Source: a bacterium
GTDB lineage: Bacteria > Patescibacteria > JAEDAM01 > Absconditabacterales > Absconditicoccaceae
Assembly: GCA_017442645.1 (NCBI GenBank)
Contig: JAFRZH010000022.1
Span: forward strand, 62,001-126,000
Reading direction: 5' to 3'
Length of the DNA stretch: 64,000 nt
Below are positions 1 to 9,821 of this stretch, piece after piece. Under the pieces are notes generated by a model. The model was not told the origin of the DNA. It did not search any database and was given only the letters and a program-made list of their open reading frames with translations. How positions within the stretch are numbered: position 1 is the first letter of the stretch; every line of letters begins with the position of its first letter. The position numbers and the translations under genes are program-made.

Positions 1-2
1 AT

Positions 3-737
3 GTCAGTTTGAAAGAGTTTTTTGGAAAAATTTTTCTATGATTGATTAGTTGAGGACTTATTGCAGCAATTCTTTTTGTTTTAACGGGATTTCTTTGATG
101 AATTTTAGGAGATAATGGGGGAACTCCAACAGCAATTCTTTGAGTTCTTCTTGCTGCAATTTGATTTATCACAGGAATGATTGGAAATATGGGATGTGCA
201 TTGTTGTTCAATATCTTCTTCAGTAAAAGATATTACAATCTCAGTAAAATGTTGGGACTGATTTTTACTTCGTCTATGATTATTTTCGTGGCTTTCGTTC
301 CGATTTATTTTCTTTTTCAAGGAAATGTAACGACGGCTTATAGTGTGTGTGGATTCCAAATTATTTTCTCTTTCTTTATTACGATTTGTTTGATGGATTT
401 CCTCGCACATCCTAATTATTCAGCAAGTAGCTTTATGGGAAATCTTCTTGGATTTATGTTTAGTTGTGCGGCATATCTTGCTCTTGTAAATGTTACGATG
501 CATAATCCTGATGATGTAGAGACCAATACGTTGCTTTTGATGATTGTGCCAAGTATCTTAGGTTATACGGTAACGCTCTTTGGTTCTGGAATCTGGGATG
601 CAATTTATTATAAACTCTTTGAATGGGGAAATAATCCTTTTTATCTCCCATCTTTGACAGAATTAAAAAGAAAAGAACAAGAAGAACTTGCAAAACAGAA
701 AAAAGATAATGAAGAGGTTAACGTTGAGATGAATTAA
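3..737 (+). CDS. Polytopic membrane protein, 5' end missing
   Basis: Integral membrane protein of unknown function whose start lies left of the window. The frame is open from base 3 to TAA at 735-737 only if UGA is an amino acid; in-frame UGA codons occur at 39, 51, 96 and 99 and further on, all in small-residue-rich membrane stretches where glycine fits. About six hydrophobic segments can be seen, followed by a short charged cytoplasmic-looking tail rich in Lys and Glu (LKRKEQEELAKQKKDNEE). No family motif was recognised. A hairpin terminator follows directly. I am confident of the frame and of the membrane nature, not of the role. Confidence 0.75.
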
Positions 738-756
738 TCATTGATTTTCCCAAAAA

Positions 757-790
757 AAAACTGATACTCTGATGAAGTTTCAGTTTTTTG
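757..790 (+). terminator. Hairpin terminator after the first gene
   Basis: Arms AAAACTGA (757-764) and TCAGTTTT (780-787) with a loop containing ACTCTGATGAAG, then a run of T. The loop resembles those of the terminators at 22376 and 48590, and the arms are a variant of the window-wide TCTGA motif. Confidence 0.65.
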
Positions 791-880
791 TTTTAGCATG
801 AATGATATCTTGAATAATACTTGATTTAGAGAAATATTTTGATATTATGTTCATGGTTTTTAGTTCTTTATGTTTGGAAA

Positions 881-1168
881 ATGTCTTGAAAAGTAAAAAA
901 TACGGAAAGTTGAGAAGATATTTCACGTAAGGATTTATTTAAATTTGCGGGGATTCCTACAGCTATTGTTACTGGTCTTATTGCTTTGGCACTTTGTCTA
1001 AGTGATTCTTCTAAAAGAACTGCTCCTTCTCTACAAAATCTTACTGATACTTTATCGACTAAAGATACGCTTCTTCCTTCAGATTCTGTTAAGACTTCTT
1101 TGTATGATATTTTATGAGAAGAAAATGAAGCAAGTTTTGATCGCTGTGGATTTCAACCGGCATATTAA
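881..1168 (+). CDS. Small single-span membrane-anchored protein
   Basis: A 95-residue reading frame from ATG 881 to TAA 1166-1168, with UGA read as Gly at residues 3 and 11 and again in the C-terminal third. It has a short charged N-terminus, one hydrophobic segment (GIPTAIVTGLIALALCLS, about residues 24-41) and a Ser/Thr-rich tail. The layout of cytoplasmic leader, one span and a Cys at the end of the span resembles the frameshifted gene at 5980-6572. Family unknown. It could be a membrane-tethered exported protein or a poor lipoprotein. Confidence 0.6.
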
Positions 1169-1236
1169 TAATTTTTAAATTTTGTATTTTGGGAAAAGTT
1201 TAAAGTTTTGTTTTCTGAAAATTTTGAGTAAAGAAG

Positions 1237-1273
1237 AAAAGTCTGACTGCTCATGGTGGAGAGTCAGATTTTT
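1237..1273. terminator. Bidirectional terminator made of an inverted pair of the TCTGA motif
   Basis: Arms AAAAGTCTGACT (1237-1248) and AGTCAGATTTTT (1262-1273) pair with one G-T, and are flanked by A-rich and T-rich runs. It lies between two convergent genes (ending at 1168 and 1284), so it can stop transcription from both sides. Both arms are copies of the over-represented decamer. Confidence 0.75.
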
Positions 1274-1283
1274 TAGGTTTATT

Positions 1284-2885
1284 TTAGTTAATTGTTCTTA
1301 CTTGAACATCAGAATATTCTTGAGTTATGTTTTGAATTTGTTGAATATAGTTTTGATATCTACTTTCATTATTGCTATTTTGAAATGCTGTATGAATATC
1401 ATTTGAGTTATTAATGACAATATCACGTCCATTGTTTTCTGCATAAGCTGTAATTCATGCGTTTTTTAATAATTTGATTGTGTTTTCTACTTTGATTGTA
1501 TCTTTACTTAATCTTTCAATTCCATCAAATGCCTCTTCAATTTCTGGTATGAGTTCTTCTATTTTTTTATTCGCTAGTAAATAGGTTTCTTGTTTTTCTA
1601 GTCTTTGTTTTAAATTTGATAAAGTCGCATATTGTTCTTGAAATTCTCATCTTGGTAGCATTTCCCCCTCTTGAATAGTTGTTTTTTGAAAATCATGATA
1701 TAATCTGTTGAATGTTGTTTTTGCTATGTTAAGCGTATTAAGGTTAATTTTTGAAATATCTCCAAAGTTTTGAATTCTTTTATTAAAATTTTCTTTAATA
1801 TAGCTAATCGCACTGTTTTCATAGAGTTTATTGAGTTGTTGTTCAAATTTTTGAGCGTCAAATTGTTTATTTGTCGTAATATCTGTTAATTTCAGTTTGT
1901 TTTCTGTATTTGTCAGTTTATTTTGGATTGTTATTGTACTGATAGTTCCCTCAGAACATTGCAGAATTTTACCATGTTGTTGTGTCTTAGTAAAATATTC
2001 TTTGATTAGTGGATTTTTAATGGTATTATAATTAAAATCTTTAATTCCATTATTAATCAGTTCTTGATTTTGTTTCCCTTCATCCATAATTTCTTGATCA
2101 AAGCGTTTATTCCCTTCTTCAATTTTTTTTCTATGAAGTTTTTGTTCTTCTTCATTAATTTTATCAGCAATACTTTCTCCAAATTTTTCAATGTTATATC
2201 TGACTTGTCATTTTGCGTTTTTACTTGTTATTTCATCACTTTTGATTGTTATTGATTCTTTTTTCTGTGTTTCTTCTGATGTATAATAGATAGTAAAAGT
2301 ATTTGTTTTGTTATTAAAATATGATTGTTTTAAAGTGTAAGTTGGATTTCCTAATTCATCTTGAGATTCTTTAAGTAAATTATAGCATGTTTCCCATTGT
2401 GTTCCATCTGCCACAAGATGGTCAATCAAATCTGCATTCAATAATTCTGATGAGCTACTATATAAAATTGCATTGTTAGTCTCTACGCTTTCTGTTGTTT
2501 CTTGTTTCTCTGTTTTTGTTGGAGTCTCCGTTTCTGTGATTGTTTTTGTATTCTTTATGGCTTCTCTGGAATATTTTCAAAGACTTCCATCAATTCAAAG
2601 TTTCCACATTCACCCGTGTAAGTCTTGTCCATTTGCAATTAAATAAGCTTGAATTTTTGCTCAATTTTCTCATCTGATTCCTTCTGGATTCATTTCACCT
2701 TGTGCGATTTCTGTAACTATGTCTTTGATTGGTTTTGTTTCGTCATAAACTGTAATCGTTGTATCCCCAAGCTCTGTTTTTGCTTGGACATAGTCATTCC
2801 TTTCGAGATTGTTCAAGGATTTTTTTTCTTGATCTGAGAGTGTTTCTTTTCCATCAAGATTATTAATTGCTTCTATTGCTTTCAT
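1284..2885 (-). CDS. Large charged protein with a peptidoglycan-binding-like segment
   Basis: 533 residues from ATG (2883-2885) to TAA (1284-1286), with several UGA codons as Gly. Near residue 75-105 there is a stretch resembling the PG_binding_1 fold: IQAYLIANGQDLHG, then GIDGSLGKYSREAI, matching the usual repeat-then-DGxxG pattern. A Thr/Glu/Lys-rich linker follows, then a long Asn/Lys/Glu/Gln-rich helical region. No signal peptide or membrane segment is visible. It lies 27 bases after the gene at 2913-3263 and is probably co-transcribed with it. The binding-domain assignment rests on pattern only; the rest is unrecognised. Confidence 0.6.
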
Positions 2886-2912
2886 TGTCTTATAGTTTAA
2901 TAAAATAAAAAG

Positions 2913-3263
2913 TTACATAATTTCAATGAGATTCAATAAGTCTTCTGCTGATGAATCTTCAGCATTTTGTGAATCTTTTTCTTGTTGATGAAGTTGTTTC
3001 ATTTGTTCAAGTTGTCTCTCTTGTGATTGTTGATCTTCAGTTTTTTTACGCTGTTGAGCGAAACCTGTCGCAGAAAGAATTAACTCGTACAGTTGAATCA
3101 TTACCTCTTCATCAGGATTATCCGTATTGGATAAAAAATTGATAGCATTTTCTGAAAAGTCGATTTTTTCTTTGATGAATTCAAAGATTTTCAGTAGCTT
3201 TTCTTTCTTCTCATCGGTTGAGAGTTCTTTGAAGCTGGTGAGCTTTTGTTCTTTATCGTTCAT
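2913..3263 (-). CDS. Small acidic coiled-coil-like protein
   Basis: A 116-residue protein with no internal UGA, from ATG at 3263. It is rich in Glu, Lys and Gln. The middle has a helical, Phe/Ile-containing core (KLLKIFEFIKEKIDF), and residues 70-105 are a Gln/Glu-rich segment (QRKKTEDQQSQERQLEQM) likely to be a coiled coil. No known domain was recognised. It is the first gene of a two-gene unit with the 533-residue protein downstream, which suggests the two act together. Confidence 0.6.
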   Translation of the reverse strand: MNDKEQKLTSFKELSTDEKKEKLLKIFEFIKEKIDFSENAINFLSNTDNPDEEVMIQLYELILSATGFAQQRKKTEDQQSQERQLEQMKQLHQQEKDSQNAEDSSAEDLLNLIEIM

Positions 3264-3424
3264 GATTTACATCATAAAATATAAATAAAAACACTATATA
3301 GTACTATAATTATATCTGTTTTTTTTTTTTGTCAATTTTTGGGGGAGATTTTTTAGACAAACATCTTGAAAGTAGATATTCTTTTTTTATATTGGTGATA
3401 ATTTTACCTTTATAACTTTTAAAA

Positions 3425-3958
3425 ATGGGGCTTTTTGGTTGGGGAAAAAAGAAGAAAAAGAAAAATTCAAAATTTATACCTCAGACGCGTTTCGATTCTT
3501 ATTTTTATGATCTTTATACCAGAATTTGAGTTGATACAACAGATAATTATTTTTTGCATTTTAAACAAGATCTTGAACCTTTGTATCTTGAAAAGTTGAT
3601 TTTAAAAGCATATAATAGTCTTGAAAATGAGAAAGATAGACAAAAATTTGATGAATTTGTAAAAGAATGGGATGATCAAGGGGGGACAGAAGAGGAAAAA
3701 ATGGAAGAAATGATCGATTTTGTAGAAAAAATGAATCCTCATTTTGAAGATGAAATTAAAGCAATGGAAACAGAATTCGCTGATGAGTATCTTCAGATCT
3801 TTGAGGAAGAACATTGAGGAAGTTTTGCAGATTGTGAGGAATGCAGAGAGCATTCTTCTCATTGTGTATGTTGTAGGAATAATGAACAGGAAGTAGAAGA
3901 GGATGATGGTGATTGTGATGATTCTTCAGATGATTGTGATGATAGTTCTGATGATTAG
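3425..3958 (+). CDS. Protein with a Cys-rich, Asp-rich tail
   Basis: 177 residues from ATG 3425 to TAG 3956-3958, with UGA codons at 3527-3529 and 3815-3817. The N-terminus is strongly basic (GWGKKKKKKNSK). The middle is acidic and helical. The last 50 residues hold a cysteine cluster (CEECREHSSHCVCC) followed by a repeated Asp/Cys/Ser tail. The cluster could bind zinc, and the tail could bind divalent cations. No family was recognised. Confidence 0.6.
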
Positions 3959-3984
3959 TTTTTTACTCTTAAAAAATGATTACT

Positions 3985-5088
3985 ATGAAACATATTTTTT
4001 CTTTAATGGGGATTCTGGCTTTTTTTTCTTTTTTCTTTTTTACAACTTCCTCTCATGCCTATCAAGAAATTTTAATCGAAGAAAGGTGATGAAAGCCTAT
4101 TAGAGTGATTAAGGTGGTTTTAGATGGAGAAGATTTTGTTGTAGCTTCTGTTGCTAAGGAATGAGGAGAAACTTTGACGCAATTGATGCAAAAGGTTTGA
4201 TGAACTTCAGCTATTAATGGTGCTTTTTTCTGTCCAAAGGATTATGCAAGTTGTGGAGGAAAAACTTTTTCTCGTTATGAAAGAGTTTTTATGGGGGAAG
4301 GAGAAGCTTATTCGATGTTTCGACCCGATACAAGTATTAGAGGAATTTTTGGTTTTGAACAGGATGGAACTCCACTTTTTGTACAAAATAAGATAAGTAC
4401 TCATGATTATGGATTAAATAATAATATCAATCAAGAGAGAATTGATGATCTTTGGTTTGGAATCTCAAATTTCCCTGTTATTTTGATTGAGGGAAAAAAT
4501 GTAACCGCAGAAGCTGCTGATTATATTGACAATAAGATGACTGGAAAGGGAAATAGAAATTTTATTTGTTCTACAGAAGATGGGAAAACGGTGTATATGG
4601 GAGTGATAGGTTTGTCAGATATTTGGGATATGGCAGAGTATTTGAAAAAATATTTTTGATGTTATAATGCTTTATGGTTAGATGCGGGTGCGAGTGCAGG
4701 AATGATTTATGACAATAAAGTATTAGCAAAAGGTAGTAGAAGTCTGATTACTGATGCTTTTGTAGTAGTAAATAGAGAAATGTTTCTTGAAAAACTTTGA
4801 GGAATTCCACCAAAAAATCCTGGGAAATATACTCCTGCTTATACGTTAACTTCTAGAGATAAAACGATGATTGTGCTTATCAATCAAATTATTCGTGATA
4901 TTATTTCGAAAAAAGAATTAACTAAAAGTGCATTGATTAGTATGATTCGTAAGGCGGTAAGTTCTCCGACCATGACATTACAAAATAAAGCGATTTTTAA
5001 TAGAGTCTTGGTTAATCTTTTTACTCTTGAAACTCTAAAATCCGTCTCATCAGGGGAAGTTCAAAACTTTTATTTGTGAACGATATAA
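3985..5088 (+). CDS. Secreted NAGPA-like (phosphodiester glycosidase, DUF2233) protein
   Basis: About 367 residues. I chose ATG 3985 because it gives a clean signal peptide (MKHIFSLMGILAFFSFFFF then SSHA); ATG 3976 adds three residues. TAA is at 5086-5088. The core AINGAFFCP with a following Cys-Gly pair, and later LWLDAGASAGMIYDNK with a terminal ITDAFVVV, match the pattern of the NAGPA/DUF2233 fold, whose bacterial members cleave or modify sugar-1-phosphate linkages in exopolysaccharide. Several glycines, including two in a row after the signal region, are UGA. The aldo/keto reductase starts two bases after the stop, so the two are probably one transcript. Confidence 0.75.
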
Positions 5089-5089
5089 A

Positions 5090-5881
5090 ATGGAAGAGAT
5101 TCCACATATAGGAATGGGAACACGAGGATTAGAAGGAGATTGATGTTATCAGAGTATTAGGGATGGTCTTGCGGTATGATATCGTCATATTGATACTGCA
5201 TCCCATTATCACAATGAAGAAAAAATAGGGGAGGCGGTTAGAGATTCTCAAATACCGAGAGAAAAACTTTGGATTACGAGTAAGCTTTGGATTGATGATT
5301 TTTCGAGAGTGCAAGAGGCTTGTGAGGAATCCTTAAAAAGACTTCAAATAGAGTATTTGGATTTGTTCCTTATTCATCGGCCCTCTCAAAATGAGGAGGT
5401 TAATAAGAAAGTTTTTGAAAATTTGTTAGAGCTTAAGAAACAAAAAAAAGTAAAAAAAATCTGAGTTTCTAATTTTACGATTTCGCAGATTCAGAGTCTT
5501 ATTTCTCTTTTTTGAGAAGAAATTTTTGCTAATGAGATCGAATTTCATCCTTGTCTTTCTCAAGAAAAAATGCTTTCTTTTGCTCAAGAACATCACTTCC
5601 ATATTATTGCTTATTCTCCTTTTTGACATGGACATTTATTTCAACTTTCAGCATTGCAAAGTCTTGCTCAGAAAACTTGATATTCTCTTTCGCAACTTTG
5701 TTTATCTCGATTACTTCAACAATGAGTTGTCGTAATCCCCAAAGCGACTTCGAGAGAGAGATTACAAGCAAATTTTCAAGCATTACACTGTTCGTTATCT
5801 GATGAAATTCTCCAAGAAATCGATTTACTTCCGAAATATTATCGTTATCTTAATCCTCCTTTTGCTCCTCAATGGGATTAG
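5090..5881 (+). CDS. Aldo/keto reductase
   Basis: 263 residues from ATG 5090 to TAG 5879-5881. NADPH-dependent reductase of the AKR superfamily. Conserved pieces in order: GYRHIDTASHYHNE with the catalytic Asp and Tyr, TSKLW with the catalytic Lys, LFLIHRP with the catalytic His, KKIGVSNF, and VVVIPKATS near the cofactor site. Several of the conserved glycines (GYRHID, KKIG, SPFGHG) are UGA codons. The length is near the family norm of about 270-320. It is packed against the upstream secreted protein. The substrate cannot be told from sequence. Confidence 0.9.
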
Positions 5882-6059
5882 AAAATATTCTCTTATAGAT
5901 ATTTTTTGGAAAAATATTTGACTTTTGTATTGATATTTTTATAGTAGCAAAATCTTTTTATTTGATTATTAATAGTATTATGTTTAAAAATAACATTACT
6001 CAAAAAACTGAAAATTGATCTTTTTTACCTAGTGTTCTTCAAAAAATGCTATAACAATC

Positions 6060-6572
6060 ATGGGAGGTATTGCTTTATCCCTTGCAATTGCTCTTATTTC
6101 TACTTGTAATAGTAAAAATTCTGATATCGAATCTTTGAAATCTGAAAAAGATTCTCTTTTATGAGTAAATGCACAATATTCCAATGAAATTGAGGATTTA
6201 AAGAAAACTGTTAGTTGAAATAGTCTTGATGCAAAGCAGAGACAAGATAGTTTAGAAAAAGTGATACAGTTTCAAAAGTCGGAATATGAAAGAAAGCGTG
6301 ATAATGTTCTTGATTGGATTTATGAGTCTTATGCAAATGAGAAAAATCCTTTTGGTCTTTTAGCTTTTGAAATTGAAAATATTTTGTCTCAGGCTACTCG
6401 AGAATTTTATCCAGATGAGTATAAAGCTAATCCTGATTCTACTTTAGAGGCAGTAAAACAAACATTGGCAGAGAGGAAACAAAAACGTGATGAAAGACTA
6501 GATTCTTACAAGAAAACAGGTAGTCAAAAGAAAGGGAAAACTCAAAAAAATCAAAGAACAATTCATAAATAA
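6060..6572 (+). CDS. Membrane-anchored coiled-coil protein, probably frameshifted at its 5' end
   Basis: As it stands, 170 residues from ATG 6060: a hydrophobic segment (GGIALSLAIALISTC), a long charged helical region with heptad-like spacing, and a very basic C-terminus. The natural N-terminus appears to lie 80 bases upstream: ATG 5980 opens a frame of about 24 residues that dies at a TAA just after a run of six A (6041-6046). One more A in that run would join it to this frame and give a cytoplasmic leader followed by the membrane span, as in the gene at 881. Function unknown. Confidence 0.55.
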
Positions 6573-6656
6573 AAAGTTCTTGTTTTCTGTCTTTTTTTCC
6601 GTATACCATAAACAATTATCTTTCAAGATAAGATTTTATTTTATAAATCCTTATAA

Positions 6657-7127
6657 ATGACAGGAAATTACACTTTGATGATGGTAAAACCAGATGCTGT
6701 TAGAAATGGACATGCTGATGCTATTTTTCAAGAAATTGAGAAACATGGGTTTGAAATCGTAGCAAAAAAAGAATTACAACTTACAAGAGCAGAAGCTGAA
6801 GCTTTTTATGTGGTACATAAAGAAAGACCTTTTTATGGAGAACTTGTAGATTTTATGATTTCTGGTCCTATTTTTGCTGCAGTACTCAAAAAAGAAAATG
6901 CAGTACCAGAATGGAGAACTCTTATGGGTAAAACAGATCCTGCAGAAGCAGATGAAGGAACAATCAGAAAAATGTTTGCTACTTCTAAAGGAGAAAATGC
7001 TGTTCATGGATCTGATTCAAATGAAAATGCTCTCAATGAAATTTTCTTTTTCTTCTCTTCTCGTGAAATTGTTGCTCAAAGTGGAATTGTTCAACTTAAT
7101 GATATTATTGGAAGACAACCAGAATAA
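6657..7127 (+). CDS. ndk: Nucleoside diphosphate kinase
   Basis: Transfers the terminal phosphate between nucleoside triphosphates and diphosphates through a phospho-histidine. 156 residues, no internal UGA. It starts TLMMVKPDAVRNG (family signature with the Lys-Pro-Asp motif) and has RPFYGELVDFMISGP and the active-site NAVHGSDS with the catalytic His. The C-terminal part is slightly longer than the usual 140-150 residues. A strong hairpin made of the window-wide decamer follows the stop. This is a confident assignment. Confidence 0.96.
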   Translation: MTGNYTLMMVKPDAVRNGHADAIFQEIEKHGFEIVAKKELQLTRAEAEAFYVVHKERPFYGELVDFMISGPIFAAVLKKENAVPEWRTLMGKTDPAEADEGTIRKMFATSKGENAVHGSDSNENALNEIFFFFSSREIVAQSGIVQLNDIIGRQPE

Positions 7128-7144
7128 AATAAATCACCTTAAAT

Positions 7145-7199
7145 AAAAAAATCTGACTTTTCAATTACGTGATATCGTACTTGAAGTGTCAGATTTTTT
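7145..7199. terminator. Long hairpin terminator after ndk
   Basis: Arms AAAAAATCTGAC (7145-7156) and GTCAGATTTTTT (7188-7199) extend inward through TTTTCAA/TTGAAGT with few mismatches, and the loop holds a further ACG/CGT pair. Both outer arms are copies of the AAAARTCTGA decamer. It follows the ndk stop by 18 bases. Confidence 0.75.
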
Positions 7200-7563
7200 C
7201 AAAGAGAAGAAGAAAAGCAATCTTTTCTTTTTCCTTTTTTTCTCAAATCTTACATTGTTTTGTAATGATTTTTGATAGCTTTGTACATATTCTTAAGCCC
7301 AATTTTGAAATATGACATCAGTCTATTCGAATGAAGGATTAATTATTTTACTTTCATCTATAGTTTTCTAAGAAGAAGTGTTTGAAGGGGCTGGGCGTGT
7401 TTTTTATTTTTATTTTATGAAAAATCTTCTTAGTCTTTTATAGATTTCGGAAAATAATTTTCTCTTTGATATTAATAAAAGGGAAAACTTTTATTAACGG
7501 ATTTATTATACCCAAAAAAAATGAAAAAGTCAAAAAAATCTGAAGTATTTTTTAGGTTAGTCT
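7200..7563. other. Non-coding stretch between convergent ndk and gatA
   Basis: No convincing gene on either strand even with UGA as Gly; the best is a 26-codon frame at 7265. It holds a 9-bp inverted repeat (CTAAGAAGA at 7368, TCTTCTTAG at 7425) around a G-rich patch, the perfect palindrome at 7472-7497 and one copy of the decamer at 7534-7543. No tRNA or known small RNA pattern could be matched. Confidence 0.4.
7472..7497. repeat. Perfect 10-bp inverted repeat
   Basis: TTAATAAAAG (7472-7481) and CTTTTATTAA (7488-7497) flank a six-base spacer GGAAAA. It lies downstream of gatA. It could be part of a terminator, but there is no T-run on the gatA side right after it; an operator or an RNA hairpin is equally possible. 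Confidence 0.5.
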
Positions 7564-8985
7564 TTATTTTCTAGGGAGTTCGATTTTCTCTGCGATATCG
7601 AAGAGAAGCCCTTCTTTTCGCCATGCTCCCATAAGCTGGATTCCTACAGGGAGTTCTTCTTCTCCTTCAGAAACCATTCCCATAGGCAGAGAAATTGCAG
7701 GTAATCATGCAATATTTGCAGGAACCGTATAAAGATCTTCTAGATACATCAAAAGTGAATTGTTCTTTTTCTCTCCGATTTTCCCAGCTGGACAAGGAGA
7801 AGTTGGCATTAAAATTGCTTGATATTCTTCAAAAAATTCAGCAAACTTTTTTTGGATATATTTCCTAGCTTCATAAGCTTTTTTGTAGTAGGTATCGTAA
7901 TGTTCTTTTTGAACAACATAATTTCCAAGGAGTAATCTCTTTTTCACTTCTTTCCCAAATCATTCCGTTCTCACGGCACGATAGTATTCATCAAGAGAAG
8001 CAAAATCTTTCATCTCTTTTTGGAGTCCAAATCTCATTCCATCAAATCTTGAAAGATTACTCGTAACTTCTGCAGAAATTAAGATATAATAAATCGGAGC
8101 AGCTTCTTTGAGTAAAGGAAAATCAATAAAATCTACGGTAAAACCTTGTTTTTTTAGTTCTTCAATCCTCTCACGAAAGCATTTTTCTACTCTTTCATCT
8201 AAGCATTCTCCGAAAACTTCATTGGGAACGGCAATCTTCGTTTGAGAAGGATCTATCGTTTGAGGTTGTAAAAAATCTTTAGAGTCAGATTTTTCTTCTG
8301 TTTGACTATCATTTTTATCTTGTCCTGCTAGATATCCGAGGAGAATTCTTGCATCTTCTACGGTTTTGGTAAAAGTTCCTACTTGATCGAAAGAAGAAGC
8401 CATAGACTGCACTCCGTATCTAGAAATTCTTCCATAAGTTGGTTTCAATCCTACGACTCCGCAGTGACTTGCAGGCTGACGCACACTTCCTCAAGTATCC
8501 GTTCCTAAGGCAGCAATACAGAGATCTGCAGCTACTGCAGCAGCACTTCCTCCACTACTTCCCCCAGGAATACGATTTTCTCCGTGAGGATTTTTGGTAT
8601 TTCCAAAATAGGAAGTTTCTGTTGAGGATCCCATAGCAAATTCATCCATATTGGTTTTTCAGAGGAATAACGCTCCGTTTTCTTCAAGCTTCTGTAAACA
8701 AGTAGCGGTATAAGGTGCAACATAGTTTTCAAGCATTTTGGAACCGCAAGAAGAAATTTCCCCTTGAAGGAGAATATTATCTTTGATCGCAAGAGGTAAT
8801 CCATGAAGAGGAAGAACTTTTGCTTGTGCTGTATGTTCTTGCAAATACTTGTCATGCATTCTCACAAAAGCAAAAAAATCTGAATTTTTCTCTTGGATTT
8901 TCTGAAGATAATGGTTGATTACTTCGTCTGCTGTAAATTTCCCTGTTTCGATTCCTTCAAGATAGTTTTTGATCGTCAAGTGCAT
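7564..8985 (-). CDS. gatA: Aspartyl/glutamyl-tRNA amidotransferase subunit A
   Basis: Amidase subunit that frees ammonia from glutamine for Glu-tRNA(Gln)/Asp-tRNA(Asn) correction; it works with GatB and GatC, which are not in this window. 473 residues, ATG at 8985, TAA at 7564-7566. The Ser-cisSer-Lys triad regions are visible: PLAIKDNI (Lys), [11 protein letters not shown] (the two Ser). UGA supplies glycines that are invariant in the family: before [12 protein letters not shown], the first Gly of TGGSVRQPA, and in the RTEGFG...LG block. The length is normal. A short insert with Glu-Lys-Ser-Asp carries the decamer at 8285-8294. No gatB or gatC adjoins it. Confidence 0.95.
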
Positions 8986-9044
8986 CGTTTAAAGATTGAA
9001 AAGATAAACTCTTTTATATGTAAGGATTTTTAAGAGAAAAAAAA

Positions 9045-9061
9045 GGGGAAATTAGTTCCCC
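9045..9061 (-). terminator. Terminator of the truncated lepA
   Basis: GGGGAA (9045-9050) and TTCCCC (9056-9061) form a GC-rich stem; on the minus strand it is followed by eight T. It begins 12 bases after the lepA TAG. Confidence 0.8.
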
Positions 9062-9072
9062 GTTATTACAAA

Positions 9073-9609
9073 CTAAGGACTTGGAATACGCTCGATAATA
9101 GCATCTAAGACTTTTTCTACATTTTGTCCTGTTTTCCCTGAGACGCAAATTATTTCTTCTCTAGAAATTCCGATCATATTTTCGATTTCTGTCGCTACTC
9201 TATCAGGATTTGCTGCGGGAAGATCGATTTTATTGAGAACGGGAATAATTTTGAGATTTTGATCCATTGCTTGATAAAGGGTCGATAGTGTTTGTGCTTG
9301 GATTCCTTGTGAAGCATCGATTAGAAGAATTGCTCCTTCTACTGCAGCCAGAGAACGCGAAACTTCATACTGAAAATCCACGTGTCCGGGAGTATCGATC
9401 AGATTTAATTCATATCCTTTTCGTTGCATTCTCGCAGGAGTCAGTTTGATAGTAATCCCTCTTTCTTGCTCGATATCCATACGATCAAGCACTTGACTAT
9501 TGGGGAGTTTTCTAATAGTTCCTGTGATTTCAAGCATTCTATCTGCTAAAGTCGATTTTCCATGATCAATATGAGCAATGATACAGAAATTACGAATCTT
9601 TTTTTCCAT
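9073..9609 (-). CDS. LepA/EF4-like translational GTPase, G domain only
   Basis: 178 residues that match the N-terminal GTPase domain of elongation factor 4 (LepA): [18 protein letters not shown] (G1), ERGITIK (G2), [10 protein letters not shown] (G3), LNKIDLP (G4) and VSGKTGQNV (G5). The frame ends with TAG right after [10 protein letters not shown], the point where the normal protein of about 600 residues goes on to domain II. The following bases hold no remnant of domains II to V but a clean terminator. So this is either a stand-alone G domain or a deleted gene that has acquired a neat end. It contains no UGA codon. It is upstream of, and on the same strand as, gatA. Confidence 0.85.
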   Translation of the reverse strand: MEKKIRNFCIIAHIDHGKSTLADRMLEITGTIRKLPNSQVLDRMDIEQERGITIKLTPARMQRKGYELNLIDTPGHVDFQYEVSRSLAAVEGAILLIDASQGIQAQTLSTLYQAMDQNLKIIPVLNKIDLPAANPDRVATEIENMIGISREEIICVSGKTGQNVEKVLDAIIERIPSP

Positions 9610-9821
9610 TTTCTCATCATCTAAAATAAATTAAAAAAAGAATAAAAAATCTGACTCTAAAAACAAGAGAGAATTAGTGAAAAACATAAAAAGCCTGGTA
9701 GAATTGTGATACTATAAATTTAATGTATTATATAAATCTTTTTTGTATAATGTCAATTTTAATATTGATTTTTTGTTGTTTTTTGTTATATTTTTTTTTG
9801 TTTTTATTTGAAAAAGGAAAT

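Noticed and set aside
7265..7345. tRNA suggested by TTCGAAT near 7326
   Set aside because: No pairing arms or acceptor stem could be built around it.
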